This document shows, piece by piece, positions 51,361-60,642 of a stretch of 64,000 nucleotides of DNA. A program made the translations under genes and the position numbers. A model generated the notes under the pieces. That model did not search any database and was not told the origin of the DNA. It was given only the letters and a program-made list of their open reading frames with translations. Source of the DNA: JACDAN01 sp963834825 (lineage in GTDB: Bacteria; Actinomycetota; Thermoleophilia; Gaiellales; Gaiellaceae). The stretch spans positions 186,001 through 250,000 of the forward strand of contig CAWICZ010000014.1 in assembly GCA_963834825.1 (NCBI GenBank), in the 5' to 3' direction. Every line of letters starts with the position of its first letter. Position 1 is the stretch's first letter.

Positions 51361-51378
51361 CGTTCGGTCGTCCTCGTC

Positions 51379-52677
51379 CTAGTCGTCGTCGTCGTCGTGG
51401 TCGTGCTTATCGTCGTGGCGGCGGTCGGTGAGGAAGTCGTGCCGACCGACGTCACGAGCGATGCGCGGGAAGTGCTTGGCGGTCTTCGTCATCGTCGAGC
51501 GGTAGTGGAGACCGCCCCAGACACGGGCGTTCCCGACGTCGGCGACGAGCTCGTCGAGGTTCTCGTACGTCCGCGGCGGGCCGGCGCCGACCGCGGTGCT
51601 CGAGATCACGAGCTTGACCCGCTTCGTCCCGAAGTAGTTGCGCAGCGACTCGGTCACGGCGCCGGTGAAGCACGCGTGGCCGGACGGGTACTCCGGGTGG
51701 TTCCCGACGACTAGCGGCAGCCAGCCAGCCTCGGGGGAGGTGTGCGGGTTCCCGTCGGTGTCGGCCCGCTGGATCGCGTGGTTGGGGCGCCACCAGTAGT
51801 AGTGGTACTTGGCCTCCCAGCAGGCGATCATCGTGTCCGCCGTCGCGACATTGACGTAGCCCAGCATCCGGGCAGACTCGCGCAGGTTGAGGCCGCGAGC
51901 GATCGCCAGCTCACGCAGGGTGCGGTTGAACTGGAAGTACGTCTGCTCGGTGTGGAAGAGGGCCGTCTCGGTTTGGAACTGCGTTCGAACGGTGCTGTTG
52001 ACACGGCCGATGGTCTGAACCTCCGCCAGGTCCTTGGCGTAGCGCTTGCTCGTCAGGGCGCGCGGGCCGCTAGGCCGGTAGTCCGACCCCGAGTCGAACG
52101 TGAACGGCCGCACGAGCCCAAGCCCCGGGGAGACCGGCGGCGTCGGCGCGATCGGCTCGAACACGCCTGGGCCGGTCGGGGGCTGCACGTAGGGGACGTT
52201 GTCGTCGAAGTGGTCGCCGGTCCGCATCGCGAGCATCCCGGCCGCGGCGGCTGTGCCCACAGCTTTGCCGGCGTCCTTCGCGGGCCCGTCCGGAATCGTC
52301 GCCATGTACGCGACGTATTCGCTCTGGACGGTCGCCGCCTGCAACGGCACGCGGGCGACCAGAACGTCCCTCGCCGCCTGCGCAACGGCAGCGTCCGCCG
52401 ATGCTCCCGGGGGCGCTGTTACACCGGTCGCGAACGGCTTGAGCCCGCCCTCGACGGCGGCGACGGCGTCGTACATCGCACCGTGAACCATGCCGCCGAG
52501 CACGGCGCTGGCGGCAGGCGCCCGCCCGACGACGATCGAATTCGCGGCGACGCGGCTCCAGTGGACGACGGCGTTCTCGCCGGGTGCGGCCGACGTTCCG
52601 GCCGGCGCCAACGCCATGACAGCGAGTAGCGCCAGCATCGCGGCAAGGCCGGTGCTGACTCTCAGTCTCTTTCTCAT
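51379..52677 (-). CDS. Secreted vanadium haloperoxidase-like (PAP2 superfamily) protein with Asp/His-rich tail
   Basis: 432 residues; signal peptide GLAAMLALLAVMALAPAG. All three vanadate/phosphate-binding blocks appear: KYHYYWWRPNHAI, GNHPEYPSGHACFTGAV (SGH motif) and NARVWGGLHYRSTM. This is the bacterial vanadium-dependent haloperoxidase-related group; actual halogenation is unproven and phosphatase activity is possible. The C-terminus is RRHDDKHDHDDDDD, a metal-binding-like tail. Overlaps the upstream gene by ATGA. Confidence 0.9.
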   Translation of the reverse strand: MRKRLRVSTGLAAMLALLAVMALAPAGTSAAPGENAVVHWSRVAANSIVVGRAPAASAVLGGMVHGAMYDAVAAVEGGLKPFATGVTAPPGASADAAVAQAARDVLVARVPLQAATVQSEYVAYMATIPDGPAKDAGKAVGTAAAAGMLAMRTGDHFDDNVPYVQPPTGPGVFEPIAPTPPVSPGLGLVRPFTFDSGSDYRPSGPRALTSKRYAKDLAEVQTIGRVNSTVRTQFQTETALFHTEQTYFQFNRTLRELAIARGLNLRESARMLGYVNVATADTMIACWEAKYHYYWWRPNHAIQRADTDGNPHTSPEAGWLPLVVGNHPEYPSGHACFTGAVTESLRNYFGTKRVKLVISSTAVGAGPPRTYENLDELVADVGNARVWGGLHYRSTMTKTAKHFPRIARDVGRHDFLTDRRHDDKHDHDDDDD

Positions 52678-52970
52678 CCGCAGTTCTCCTCTCCTGTGGG
52701 GATTGCTTCGACAATTCGGATCGGGCCGAGCTCGGCCCGCTCGGCCGCGAGCTCCGCGTCGCGGCTCGACGGCGCGGCGAAGACGAAGAAGCAGATCTCG
52801 TCCGCGGGCAGGTGGAACGCACGTTGGAAGCGCACGCTGGTGCCCTCACGAGTCAGCTCCTCGGCCGCCGAGCGAGCTCTCGCCTCGCGCGTGGTCCGCT
52901 CACCGGCGTGGCTGCGAGCGAGGTACGTCTCGACGAGGTAGCTCGGCACTGCCACCGACGCTCGCAGCAA
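52674..52970 (-). CDS. DUF4242-like small protein
   Basis: 98 residues from TTG 52970; GTG codons a few residues later are alternative starts. SYLVETYLARSHAGERTTRE, SVRFQRAFHLPADEICFFVF and a short end resemble DUF4242 (SCO4226-type) ferredoxin-fold proteins, some of which bind nickel. Overlaps the haloperoxidase-like gene start by ATGA, so the two are translationally coupled. Function unknown. Confidence 0.7.
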   Translation of the reverse strand: MLRASVAVPSYLVETYLARSHAGERTTREARARSAAEELTREGTSVRFQRAFHLPADEICFFVFAAPSSRDAELAAERAELGPIRIVEAIPTGEENCG

Positions 52971-52996
52971 GCGGCCGGCGGCAAAAGCTGGAAACC

Positions 52997-55786
52997 TCAG
53001 GTCTTTGCGGGGTATTGGCTCGCCAGCTCGGCGCGGGAGCGGACGCCGAGCTTGCGGTAGACGCGCGTGAGCGCCGTCTCGACGGTGTGGACGGTGAGGA
53101 AGAGCTCGGCCGCGACCTCGCGGTTCGTGCGGCCCTCCGCGACGAGTGCTGCGATACGGCGCTCGGCCTCGGTCAGTTCGTCACCCGTTGGCGTGCGGCC
53201 GCCGATCCGAGCGAGCTCGGCCCGCGTTTGCTCGGCCCAGAGCGGCGCATCGAGACGCTTGAATTCCGTCAGTGCCGCTTGGAGCGTCGTGCGCGCCGCG
53301 CGGCGCTGCTTCGCGCGCCGCTGCGTTCGCCCGAGCGCGAGCAGTGTGCGCGCGTGGTGGAACGGATCCGAGCTCCGGGCATGCTCGGCTAGTGCGCGCT
53401 CGAAGGTCGCGAATGCGCCCTCTAGGTCGCCTCGCGCCGCGAGCTGTAGCCCCCGGCAGCGCGCGAGGATTGCCAAGGCCCAAGCTCGGTCAAGCGCGTG
53501 GGCGCGCTCCTGCCACGTCGCGCGAATCTCGTCGGCTTCGTCGAGCTCACCGACCGCGATCAGCGCTTCGAGCAGGTCACCCAGCTCCAGCCGCTGTGCC
53601 GGCTCGAGCATGAAAGCGTTGCGCAGCTCGTACGAGCGTCTGAGGTATGGGAGCGCCGCAGCGGGGTCTCCCGTCGAGAGCTCGACGAAGCCGAGCACCC
53701 AGCTGTGGCCGGACGTCCCGATGCCGATCCCCTCGGCTTCCGCGTGAGCCAATGCGCTCTGCGACCTGGCGCGCGCCTCGTCGATCCGGCCACGGTGCGC
53801 AGCGATGATGGCTGCGGGAAAGTGGTGCGGCGGGATCACGCGGCCGAGCTGCGTTCGGAGGTCCAGCGAGTCGGCCGTGTATCGCTCCGCCTCGTCCCAG
53901 TTTGCCGCTCTCGTCTCGAGCAGGCTCAGGTACCAAAGCGCCTCCGCCTCTCCTGCGGGATCGTTCCGCGCTCTGACGACGGGCAGGACTTCCTGGAGGA
54001 GACTCCGCGCGCGGTCGAGGTCCGCCGACCAGCACAGCTGCCATCCAGCCACCCACGTCGGTCCGTCCTCGAGCGGCCACTCTGCCAGCGATCGTTCGAG
54101 CGAGAGCGCCTCTTCCATTTCCTCGGTCGGGATGCCGAGGCCGCAGTTGAAGTGCATGAGGCCGTAGGCCGCGAGCGCGCGGCAGCGCAGGGCCGCATCG
54201 CCGACACGCGAAGCGGCGCTGACCGCGAGCTCGCCGTGCTCCATCCCGAGCTCGATCCCCTCGGTGAAACGCATGAGCGCGGCCAGGCGGAGGTGGATGG
54301 TGGCCTGGAGCGAATCGTCGCCCTCAGCTTCCGACAAAGCCTCGCGGTAGAGGGTAACGGCGTCCTGCGGGGAATGGACGCCGGCCAAATGCGCCACGAT
54401 CGTTGCGCGTTCGATGCCCGGCGCAGCAGCTCCACGCGCTTCGTCGAGCAGAGCGGTTGCTCTCGCCGTGTCCCCGGCGCGGTAGTGCATGTCGGCTGCG
54501 ATGAGAATCCGTCGCTGCGCGTCGTCCGTGTTCGCCCCGGGTGTCAGTCGAAGCGCTTGCTCGGCGAGCTCGGCGGCCGCGGCCGGCGCGCCGCGGTCGT
54601 GCGCCGTTCGGGCGGCATCCTCGAGGGTCGAAGCGACGTCGCCGTCGGGCTTGGCTGTGGCCCGCGCGAGGTGGCGGGCGCGTCCCTCGGCGGAGGGCAC
54701 AACCTCGGCCAGCCGTGCGTGCAGCGACCTCCGGCGCGCCGGCGTCTGCCGCGCGGCGACCGCGGAGCCAAGCAGCGGATGTGCGAAGCGTAGGCGTGTG
54801 CCGTGGAGCTCGAGGATCCTCGCCCGGACCGCCTCTGCGAGCCCTTCATCGCACGGGCCGCCGAGCGCCGCTTCCACTAGGTCGACCCTCCGATCGGCAA
54901 GTGCCGCCACGACTCGCACCACTTCGAGCGCTGACGGGGAGAGGCCGTCGATTCGCGCGTTCAGGAGCTCGTCGAGATCAGATGGAATCGGGAGCTCCTC
55001 ACCGGCAGCGAGCGTGCCGCCCCGTCGCTGCAGCGCCTCAGCGAGCTCGAGCGCGAAGAAGGGGTTGCCGCCTGAGGTCTCCCACAGCTTGATCAGCGTC
55101 GGCCGCGGAAACGTCGCTTCGAGGCGGACGCGCAGCAGCTCGTGGGTCGCTCCGACGCTCAAGCCGCCGACGGCAACCGTATGCAGTCGCTCCTCCGGCA
55201 CGGCGCGGCGAAGCCAGTCCGGCACGGCACCGCGGACCGCCAGCAACACCGCGACGGACTCCCGTTCGAGACGAACGAGCGCGAAGCGAACGGCTGCGAG
55301 CGACGCGGCGTCCAGCCACTGGACGTCGTCGACGGCGAGACAAATGGGACTGTCGGCGGCGAGCAGTCGCAGCGCTCCGAGGAAAGCCGCGCCCACGGCT
55401 CGGTCATCGGCGTGGAGCTCCGACTCACCGAGCAGCAACGCCGCCTCGAGCGCGCGCTGCTGGATCGGCGGCAGCTCAGGCAAGACATCTCGAGCCACGT
55501 TGTCGAGGAGATCGCTCAGCCCAACGAACGAGAGCCGGGTCTCCGCATCCGAAGGTCGAGACGAAAGGATCCTGTAACTGCGGGCGGCCGCCGCTTCGAT
55601 GCCGGCGAGCCACAGGGCCGTCTTCCCGATCCCTGCCTCGCCTGGCAGCACGGCGACGACCGGAAGCTGCTCGATCGAGTCGAACAGCCCGACGATCGCT
55701 CCGAGCTCCTCTTCCCTGCCGACAAGCTGCCGGGCCGTGACAGACACGTGACCATCTTCTGCGCTTGCGCCGCCGGATGAGCGCAC
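52997..55786 (-). CDS. LAL-type (MalT-like) LuxR regulator, copy 1
   Basis: 929 residues, intact. AAA/NTPase: LVGREEELGAIVGLF, Walker A GEAGIGKT at 49-56, Walker B CLAVDDVQWLDAAS, then a helical TPR-like region of about 500 residues (VAHLAGVHSPQDAVTLYREA, HARTLLALGRTQRRAKQRRA), and a C-terminal LuxR helix-turn-helix ELTEAERRIAALVAEGRTNR with TVHTVETALTRVYRKLGV. GTG 55786 or GTG 55744 could be the start. A near-identical paralogue is encoded just upstream. Confidence 0.93.
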   Translation of the reverse strand: MRSSGGASAEDGHVSVTARQLVGREEELGAIVGLFDSIEQLPVVAVLPGEAGIGKTALWLAGIEAAAARSYRILSSRPSDAETRLSFVGLSDLLDNVARDVLPELPPIQQRALEAALLLGESELHADDRAVGAAFLGALRLLAADSPICLAVDDVQWLDAASLAAVRFALVRLERESVAVLLAVRGAVPDWLRRAVPEERLHTVAVGGLSVGATHELLRVRLEATFPRPTLIKLWETSGGNPFFALELAEALQRRGGTLAAGEELPIPSDLDELLNARIDGLSPSALEVVRVVAALADRRVDLVEAALGGPCDEGLAEAVRARILELHGTRLRFAHPLLGSAVAARQTPARRRSLHARLAEVVPSAEGRARHLARATAKPDGDVASTLEDAARTAHDRGAPAAAAELAEQALRLTPGANTDDAQRRILIAADMHYRAGDTARATALLDEARGAAAPGIERATIVAHLAGVHSPQDAVTLYREALSEAEGDDSLQATIHLRLAALMRFTEGIELGMEHGELAVSAASRVGDAALRCRALAAYGLMHFNCGLGIPTEEMEEALSLERSLAEWPLEDGPTWVAGWQLCWSADLDRARSLLQEVLPVVRARNDPAGEAEALWYLSLLETRAANWDEAERYTADSLDLRTQLGRVIPPHHFPAAIIAAHRGRIDEARARSQSALAHAEAEGIGIGTSGHSWVLGFVELSTGDPAAALPYLRRSYELRNAFMLEPAQRLELGDLLEALIAVGELDEADEIRATWQERAHALDRAWALAILARCRGLQLAARGDLEGAFATFERALAEHARSSDPFHHARTLLALGRTQRRAKQRRAARTTLQAALTEFKRLDAPLWAEQTRAELARIGGRTPTGDELTEAERRIAALVAEGRTNREVAAELFLTVHTVETALTRVYRKLGVRSRAELASQYPAKT

Positions 55787-55827
55787 AGCTGAACGAAAGG
55801 TCGGTATTTACAGGTCTTTCATCGCTG

Positions 55828-58608
55828 CTACGTCTCTGCCGCTCGCAGTCGTGCGAGCTCCACGCGGGAGCGGACGCCGAGCTTGCGGTAGACGCGCGTG
55901 AGCGCTGTTTCGACGGTGTGGACGGTGAGGAAGAGCACGTCGGCGACCTCGCGGTTGGTACGGCCTTCCGCGACGAGCGCTGCGATGCGGCTCTCGGCCT
56001 CGGTCAGTTCGTCACCCGTTGGTGTGCGGCCGCCGATCCGAGCGAGCTCTGTCCGGGTTTGCTCGGCCCAGAGTGATGCGCCGAGGCGTTCGAAGATCGC
56101 GAGCGCTTCGTCGAGCGTCGCGCGCGCGGCGCTGCGCTTCTTCGCGCGTCGTTGCGTCCGTCCGAGCGCAAGCAGCGTGCGCGCGTGGTGAAACGGGTCG
56201 GTGCTGCGTGCGTGCTCGTCGAGCGCGCGCTCAAAGCTCGCGAAGGCGCCCTCGAGGTCGCCGCGCGCGGCGAGCAGCAGCCCGCGGCCGCGCGCGAGGA
56301 TCGCCAGGGCCCAGGCGCGGTCGAGTGCCTCGGCGCGCTCCTCCCACGTCTCGAGAATCGCGTCAGCCTCGTCGAGCTCGCCGGTGGCGATCAGCGCTTC
56401 GAGCAGGTCGCCCAGCTCCACGCGCATTCCCGGCTCGTACATGAACGTATTGCGAAGCTCGTACGAGCGTCTCAGATGCGTGAGCGCCGCCGCAGGGTCG
56501 CCCAGCGAGAGCTCGATGAAGCCGAGCACCCAGGCGTGTCCCGACTGCTCGATCTTGCTCCCGTCCGCCTCAGCCCGAGCGACTGCCCCTCTTGTCGTTG
56601 CGCGCGCGTCCTCGATCCGGCCTTGGTGGGCGGCGATGACGGCGGCGGGGAACTCGTCAGGTGGCATCACATAGCCGAGCTGGGTCATGAGCTCCAACGA
56701 GCCGGCGGCGTACCGGTCGGCCTCATCCCAGTTTCCCGCCCGCCATTCGAGGAAGCCCAAGTTCCACAGCGCATACGATTCGTTTCGCGCGTCGCTTCGG
56801 GCCCTCCGCACGTCACGGAGCTCGAGGAGCAATTTCCGTGCCCGGTCGAGATCGACCGCCCACACCAGTTGGTGGCAGTAGTACTCAGTCGGCCCGCTGT
56901 AGAGCGGCCACTCCGGAAGCGCTCGTTCGAGCCTGAGCGCCTCCTCCATCTGCGCGCGCGGAATGCCACGACCGGCTCTGAAGTGCCAGTCCGCGTGAGA
57001 CGCGAGCGCGGTACATCTGAGTGCGACATCGTCGGTACGCGAAGCCGCCTGAACCGCGAGCGTGGCGTGGGCAAGACCAGCCTCGATGCCCGCCCCCCAG
57101 CGCATCGAATCGGCAAGCCTCATTTGGGTCATGGCCTCGAGGGCGTCATCTCCGTCCGCCTCAGCCAGGGCCTGCCGGCAGAGGGCCTCCGCCTCTCGCG
57201 TCTCTGAATCGAACAGGACGTCGGCGAGCTGAACGAGGACCGCGGCCCGATCGGCTCCGGGCGTAGCCTCCGCTCGCGCTTCCGTGAGCAGCGCCAGCGC
57301 GCGGGCGGTGTTGCCGGTCGCGTGATGCCTCTCGGCGGCGAGGAAGAGACGCCGTCGAGCGTCCCCGACGTCTACCGGCGGAGTGAGCCTGAGCGCCTGG
57401 TCGGCCAGCTCGGCGGCCGTCGCCGGCGCGCCGCGCGCGTCGGCCGACCCCGCGGCCTCCTCGAGCATCGAAGCGATCTCACGATCCGGCTTGGCCGTCG
57501 CAAGGGCGAGGTGCCGAGCTCGTTCCTCCGCGCTCGGAACGATCGTCGCGAGCCGTGCGTGCAGCGACCGTCGGCGCGAAGGCGTGTCGCGGGCAGCGAC
57601 GGCCGATCCGAGCAGAGGGTGGGTGAATCGCACGCGCTCCCCCTCCAACTCGAGGATCCGAGTGTCGAGCGCCTCAGAAAGGCCGAGGTCGGCAGACCCA
57701 CCGAGCGCCGCTTCGACCAGGTCGGTCGTCGGCTCGGCGACCGCCGCAACCACCCGTGCCAGCGCGAGGGCAGCCGGACCGAGGCTGTCGAGGCGCTCGC
57801 GTAGGAGCTCCTCCAGGTTCGAGGGGATCGGAAGCGGGTCGCTCGGTCCGGGGGTACTGCCTCGCCGCTTGAGCGCGGTTGCAAGCTCGAGCGCAAAGAA
57901 GGGGTTGCCGCGCGAGGTCTCGCAGAGCCTGATCAGCGTCGGGCGGGGGAACGTCGCGTCGAGGCGGGCGTGAAGCAGCGCGTGGGTCGCGCCGACGCTC
58001 AGGCCGCCGACCTCGACCATTCGCAGGCGCTCCTCAGGCACTGCGCGGCGAAGCCAGTCAGGCAGATCGCCACGAACCGCCAGCAGAACCGCGAACGGCT
58101 CTTTGTCCAGGCGAGCGAGGGCGTACCGAAGCGCCGCGAGCGATGCCGCATCCAGCCACTGGATGTCGTCGACGGCGAGGCAGACGGGAGCGTCGGCGGC
58201 TAACAGTCGCAGGGCCGCGAGAAAGGCGGCGGCCACCGAGCGGTCATCGGCGTGGATCTCCGACTCACCGAGCAGCAGTGCGGCTTCCAGCGCCCGCTTT
58301 TGGACTGGCGGCAGCTCGGGCAAGAGATCGGCGGCGACGTTGCCGATGAGGTCGCTCAGCCCCGCGAACGAGAACCGGGTCTCGGCCTCCGAGGGGCGAG
58401 AGGAAAGGATTCGGTAACCCCGGGCGGCCGCAGCATCGATGCCGGCGAGCCACAGGGTCGTCTTCCCGATCCCCGCCTCACCCGGAAGTACTGCGACGAC
58501 CGGAAGCTGATCTGTGGCGTCGAGGAGGCCGACGATCGTTTCGAGCTCCTCTTCCCTGCCGACAAGGTGCCGGCTCGTGCCCGGCGCGTTCTCAGCCGCC
58601 TTACCTAC
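55828..58608 (-). CDS. LAL-type (MalT-like) LuxR regulator, copy 2
   Basis: About 925 residues, intact, with the same domain order as copy 1 and very similar text throughout (VGREEELETIVGLLDATDQL, GEAGIGKTTLWLAGIDAAAA, TVHTVETALTRVYRKLGV). There is no ATG, GTG or TTG between the stop of the upstream hydrolase (58605) and the conserved VGREEE region; the coding frame stays open into the hydrolase gene, so translation may start inside it or at a non-canonical codon. Coordinates start at the Val next to the hydrolase stop. Tandem duplication with copy 1 is evident. Confidence 0.85.
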   Translation of the reverse strand, partial: VGKAAENAPGTSRHLVGREEELETIVGLLDATDQLPVVAVLPGEAGIGKTTLWLAGIDAAAARGYRILSSRPSEAETRFSFAGLSDLIGNVAADLLPELPPVQKRALEAALLLGESEIHADDRSVAAAFLAALRLLAADAPVCLAVDDIQWLDAASLAALRYALARLDKEPFAVLLAVRGDLPDWLRRAVPEERLRMVEVGGLSVGATHALLHARLDATFPRPTLIRLCETSRGNPFFALELATALKRRGSTPGPSDPLPIPSNLEELLRERLDSLGPAALALARVVAAVAEPTTDLVEAALGGSADLGLSEALDTRILELEGERVRFTHPLLGSAVAARDTPSRRRSLHARLATIVPSAEERARHLALATAKPDREIASMLEEAAGSADARGAPATAAELADQALRLTPPVDVGDARRRLFLAAERHHATGNTARALALLTEARAEATPGADRAAVLVQLADVLFDSETREAEALCRQALAEADGDDALEAMTQMRLADSMRWGAGIEAGLAHATLAVQAASRTDDVALRCTALASHADWHFRAGRGIPRAQMEEALRLERALPEWPLYSGPTEYYCHQLVWAVDLDRARKLLLELRDVRRARSDARNESYALWNLGFLEWRAGNWDEADRYAAGSLELMTQLGYVMPPDEFPAAVIAAHQGRIEDARATTRGAVARAEADGSKIEQSGHAWVLGFIELSLGDPAAALTHLRRSYELRNTFMYEPGMRVELGDLLEALIATGELDEADAILETWEERAEALDRAWALAILARGRGLLLAARGDLEGAFASFERALDEHARSTDPFHHARTLLALGRTQRRAKKRSAARATLDEALAIFERLGASLWAEQTRTELARIGGRTPTGDELTEAESRIAALVAEGRTNREVADVLFLTVHTVETALTRVYRKLGVRSRVELARLRAAET

Positions 58609-59462
58609 TGGGCCACCTCGACGACGTCGCGGATCACGTCGATCACGAACTCCGGATCGTCCTCCTCCACTGCGTGACCGGTGTGCGCGACGATCTGCTT
58701 CGCGCGAGGGCTGAGGACGAGCCAACCCTTCTGGTCCTCGACGTTGCGCCGCATCCCTCTCCGCTCCGATGGGAACGGCGACTCCTTGATCGCCGCAGGC
58801 ATGTAATGGACGGACACGACTGACACGGGGATGTCTCCGACGCGTGTACGAGCCGCCCATGCGTCCTTCTCGACCTGAAGGTAGTCACGACGTTCGACGT
58901 TTGACGGGTTCTTCGGGTTCGTCTCCTCGACGATCTCGCGAGGCGGATTCTGGAAGGGACGGCCGGTATCGATGAAGACCATGCCGGCGACCTGTTGCGG
59001 GTGGGCGACGGCGTAGCCGGCCGTGATGTTGCCGCCTCCGGACGTCCCCACCAGGACGTAGGGGCCCGGGATCTTGCCCGCCTCGAGCAGCCGTTCCAGG
59101 TCTCCGACCAGGTCAGTGAGACCACGTGGGCCTGGAGCGGGATCGCTCCGGCCAAGGTTTGCGCGGTCGTAGACGCAGGTCCGGGCCGTCTTGGCAAGGG
59201 TCGATTCGGCGAAGAGGTAGGAATCGCTCGTGTCCCCGTCGCCACCCTCCATGAGGACCGTCGGCGAGCCGCTTCCGGTGCATCTCACGTAGAGGCCGCG
59301 CTCGCCGTCGATCTTGACGACGCGGTCGAGGTTGTTCGACGCGGCTGTCGTCGAGGCAGCGACGGACGGAGTCGAGTCGCCGTCCTCGCCACCGCAACCG
59401 GTCAGGAGGACGGAAAGGGCGGCGATTGTGGCCAGGGCAACGACTCCAGCCCGGAAAAGCAC
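58605..59462 (-). CDS. Lipoprotein alpha/beta hydrolase
   Basis: 285 residues from GTG 59462. Lipobox LSVLLTGCGG. Hydrolase text: GLYVRCTGSGSPTVLMEGG (oxyanion region), CVYDRANLGRSDPAPGPRG, nucleophile elbow LVGTSGGGNITAGYAVAHP (Ser), acid region VSVVSVHYMPA and base IVAHTGHAVEEDDP (His). Anchored to the outer face of the membrane; ester or amide substrate unknown. The leader contains the palindrome at 59523-59538. Overlaps the frame of LAL copy 2. Confidence 0.88.
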   Translation of the reverse strand: MLFRAGVVALATIAALSVLLTGCGGEDGDSTPSVAASTTAASNNLDRVVKIDGERGLYVRCTGSGSPTVLMEGGDGDTSDSYLFAESTLAKTARTCVYDRANLGRSDPAPGPRGLTDLVGDLERLLEAGKIPGPYVLVGTSGGGNITAGYAVAHPQQVAGMVFIDTGRPFQNPPREIVEETNPKNPSNVERRDYLQVEKDAWAARTRVGDIPVSVVSVHYMPAAIKESPFPSERRGMRRNVEDQKGWLVLSPRAKQIVAHTGHAVEEDDPEFVIDVIRDVVEVAQ

Positions 59463-59522
59463 GTGTAGACCCCCTTGTCTTGGCAGTTGGGTCGATCGTC
59501 GTGGATTCCGGCCAACGGCGCG

Positions 59523-59538
59523 CCGGGGGAATCCCCGG
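59523..59538. promoter_or_regulatory. Palindrome CCGGGG-GAAT-CCCCGG upstream of lipoprotein hydrolase
   Basis: Located about 61 bp before the GTG at 59462. On the minus strand it is within AAGACCGGGGATTC then CCCCGGCGCG, which matches 62361-62376 and its flanks at nearly every position. Confidence 0.6.
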
Positions 59539-59631
59539 TCTTCGCATGAGGCGCGGCGGCCGGCTCAAGCTGCGCGACTGGCTGGCGTGGCTCCAACGAC
59601 GAAGAGGAGCACCAAGGCGATGAGAGGCGAC

Positions 59632-59683
59632 GAGGGCGGCCTTCACACTCGGTTCATCGAACCGAGCGCGTCGGGCCGCCCTC
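59632..59683 (-). terminator. Two-tier hairpin after the 59694 gene
   Basis: Outer arms GAGGGCGGCC (59632-59641) / GGCCGCCCTC (59674-59683); inner perfect hairpin CTCGGTTC-ATC-GAACCGAG (59648-59666). Begins 11 bp after the stop codon. Confidence 0.65.
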
Positions 59684-59693
59684 CTCATTCCGG

Positions 59694-60407
59694 TTAGTCG
59701 TCGTCCTGATCGTCCTCATCGTCGACGACGGTGAGGTTGTAGATCACGTCGGCAACCCCGCCGAACGAGTCCTCGATGTGGATCACAAGCGTGTGCCGTC
59801 CGCTCGACAACGGCTTGAGCATCACGTAGATCCCGTCGGATACGGCCTTGGTCGCGGTGATCGGGCCGGGCAAGCCGTAGAGGTTGTCTTCAGGAAGCGT
59901 GTATTGGAAGACCGGCGTCTGGGTCCGGAAGCTGAGCAGGTTCGGGACTGCTCTCCCGTCGACAGTCACCGACATCGGGCCGGAGAAGAACTCCTCGAAG
60001 CCGGACGCCGCGCACGCCCTCAGCTCGGCCTCGGTGTCACCGAAGAACGGCGGCGGCTCGATGTTGGAGCACTCGTTGGCGACCACAAGGACAAAAAGCG
60101 CCTTTTTCTCGGAGATCGTGCAGGTGCGGGTGGTTGTCCCAAGGTGGGCGATAGGCGCTGAGAACCAGGCGCGGCCTCGCTGGCCGACCTGGCACAGCGC
60201 TCCCGTCTCGTCGAAAACCGGATTGGTCGAGACGGGTATCTCGAGAAACCACTTGAAATGCCGCGCCTGCCACTGCCCGTAACTCTTGCCGTAGGGATGC
60301 GATCCGGGCGGAAAGACCTTCGGCTTGTTGCCCGATGCGACTGCCGGAGCCAGCAAACCGGCTCCGAGAAGCACCGTTGCCACAAGGACGATTAGGAACC
60401 TTCTCAT
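59694..60407 (-). CDS. Secreted hypothetical protein with acidic tail
   Basis: 237 residues; ATG 60407 has AAAGGAGGAG upstream. Signal peptide LIVLVATVLLGAGLLAPAVA. Mature part: HPYGKSYGQWQARHFKWFLE, CQVGQRGRAWFSAPIAHLGT, CTISEKKALFVLVVANECSN, and a C-terminal beta-sandwich like strand series ending VVDDEDDQDDD. Four cysteines. I recognise it as a recurrent secreted type in actinobacterial genomes but cannot name a function. Confidence 0.75.
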   Translation of the reverse strand: MRRFLIVLVATVLLGAGLLAPAVASGNKPKVFPPGSHPYGKSYGQWQARHFKWFLEIPVSTNPVFDETGALCQVGQRGRAWFSAPIAHLGTTTRTCTISEKKALFVLVVANECSNIEPPPFFGDTEAELRACAASGFEEFFSGPMSVTVDGRAVPNLLSFRTQTPVFQYTLPEDNLYGLPGPITATKAVSDGIYVMLKPLSSGRHTLVIHIEDSFGGVADVIYNLTVVDDEDDQDDD

Positions 60408-60601
60408 GGGACTCCTCCTTTGGTCGGAATCCCCCCGTCAGTGGCCGATTCTCGACCAGGCGCAGATTTCAGTCAAGCTCGGCGAGCATCGGGTGCGCTC
60501 GGCCGATCGGCACGCAAGGAGGCGGAGCGGCCGCCGGCGGCAGCCGCCCCTGTCCCGTCTCTGCCCGCCACACGAGCCGGGCAAACCGCACCGGTGAGGT
60601 C

Positions 60602-60633
60602 GGAGCCGGCGGCGGCGAGGGCCGCCGCCGGCT
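60602..60633. terminator. 13-bp perfect hairpin after the ScyD-like gene
   Basis: GAGCCGGCGGCGG (60602-60614), 6-nt loop, exact complement to 60633; no T-run. Lies 9 bp after the stop at 60643. The rest of 60408-60642 holds no gene. Confidence 0.6.
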
Positions 60634-60642
60634 CATGTTCTG

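Noticed and set aside
54489..55577. Long plus-strand frame inside LAL regulator copy 1
   Set aside because: Ser/Arg-rich text without domains, antisense to a perfectly conserved 929-residue regulator.
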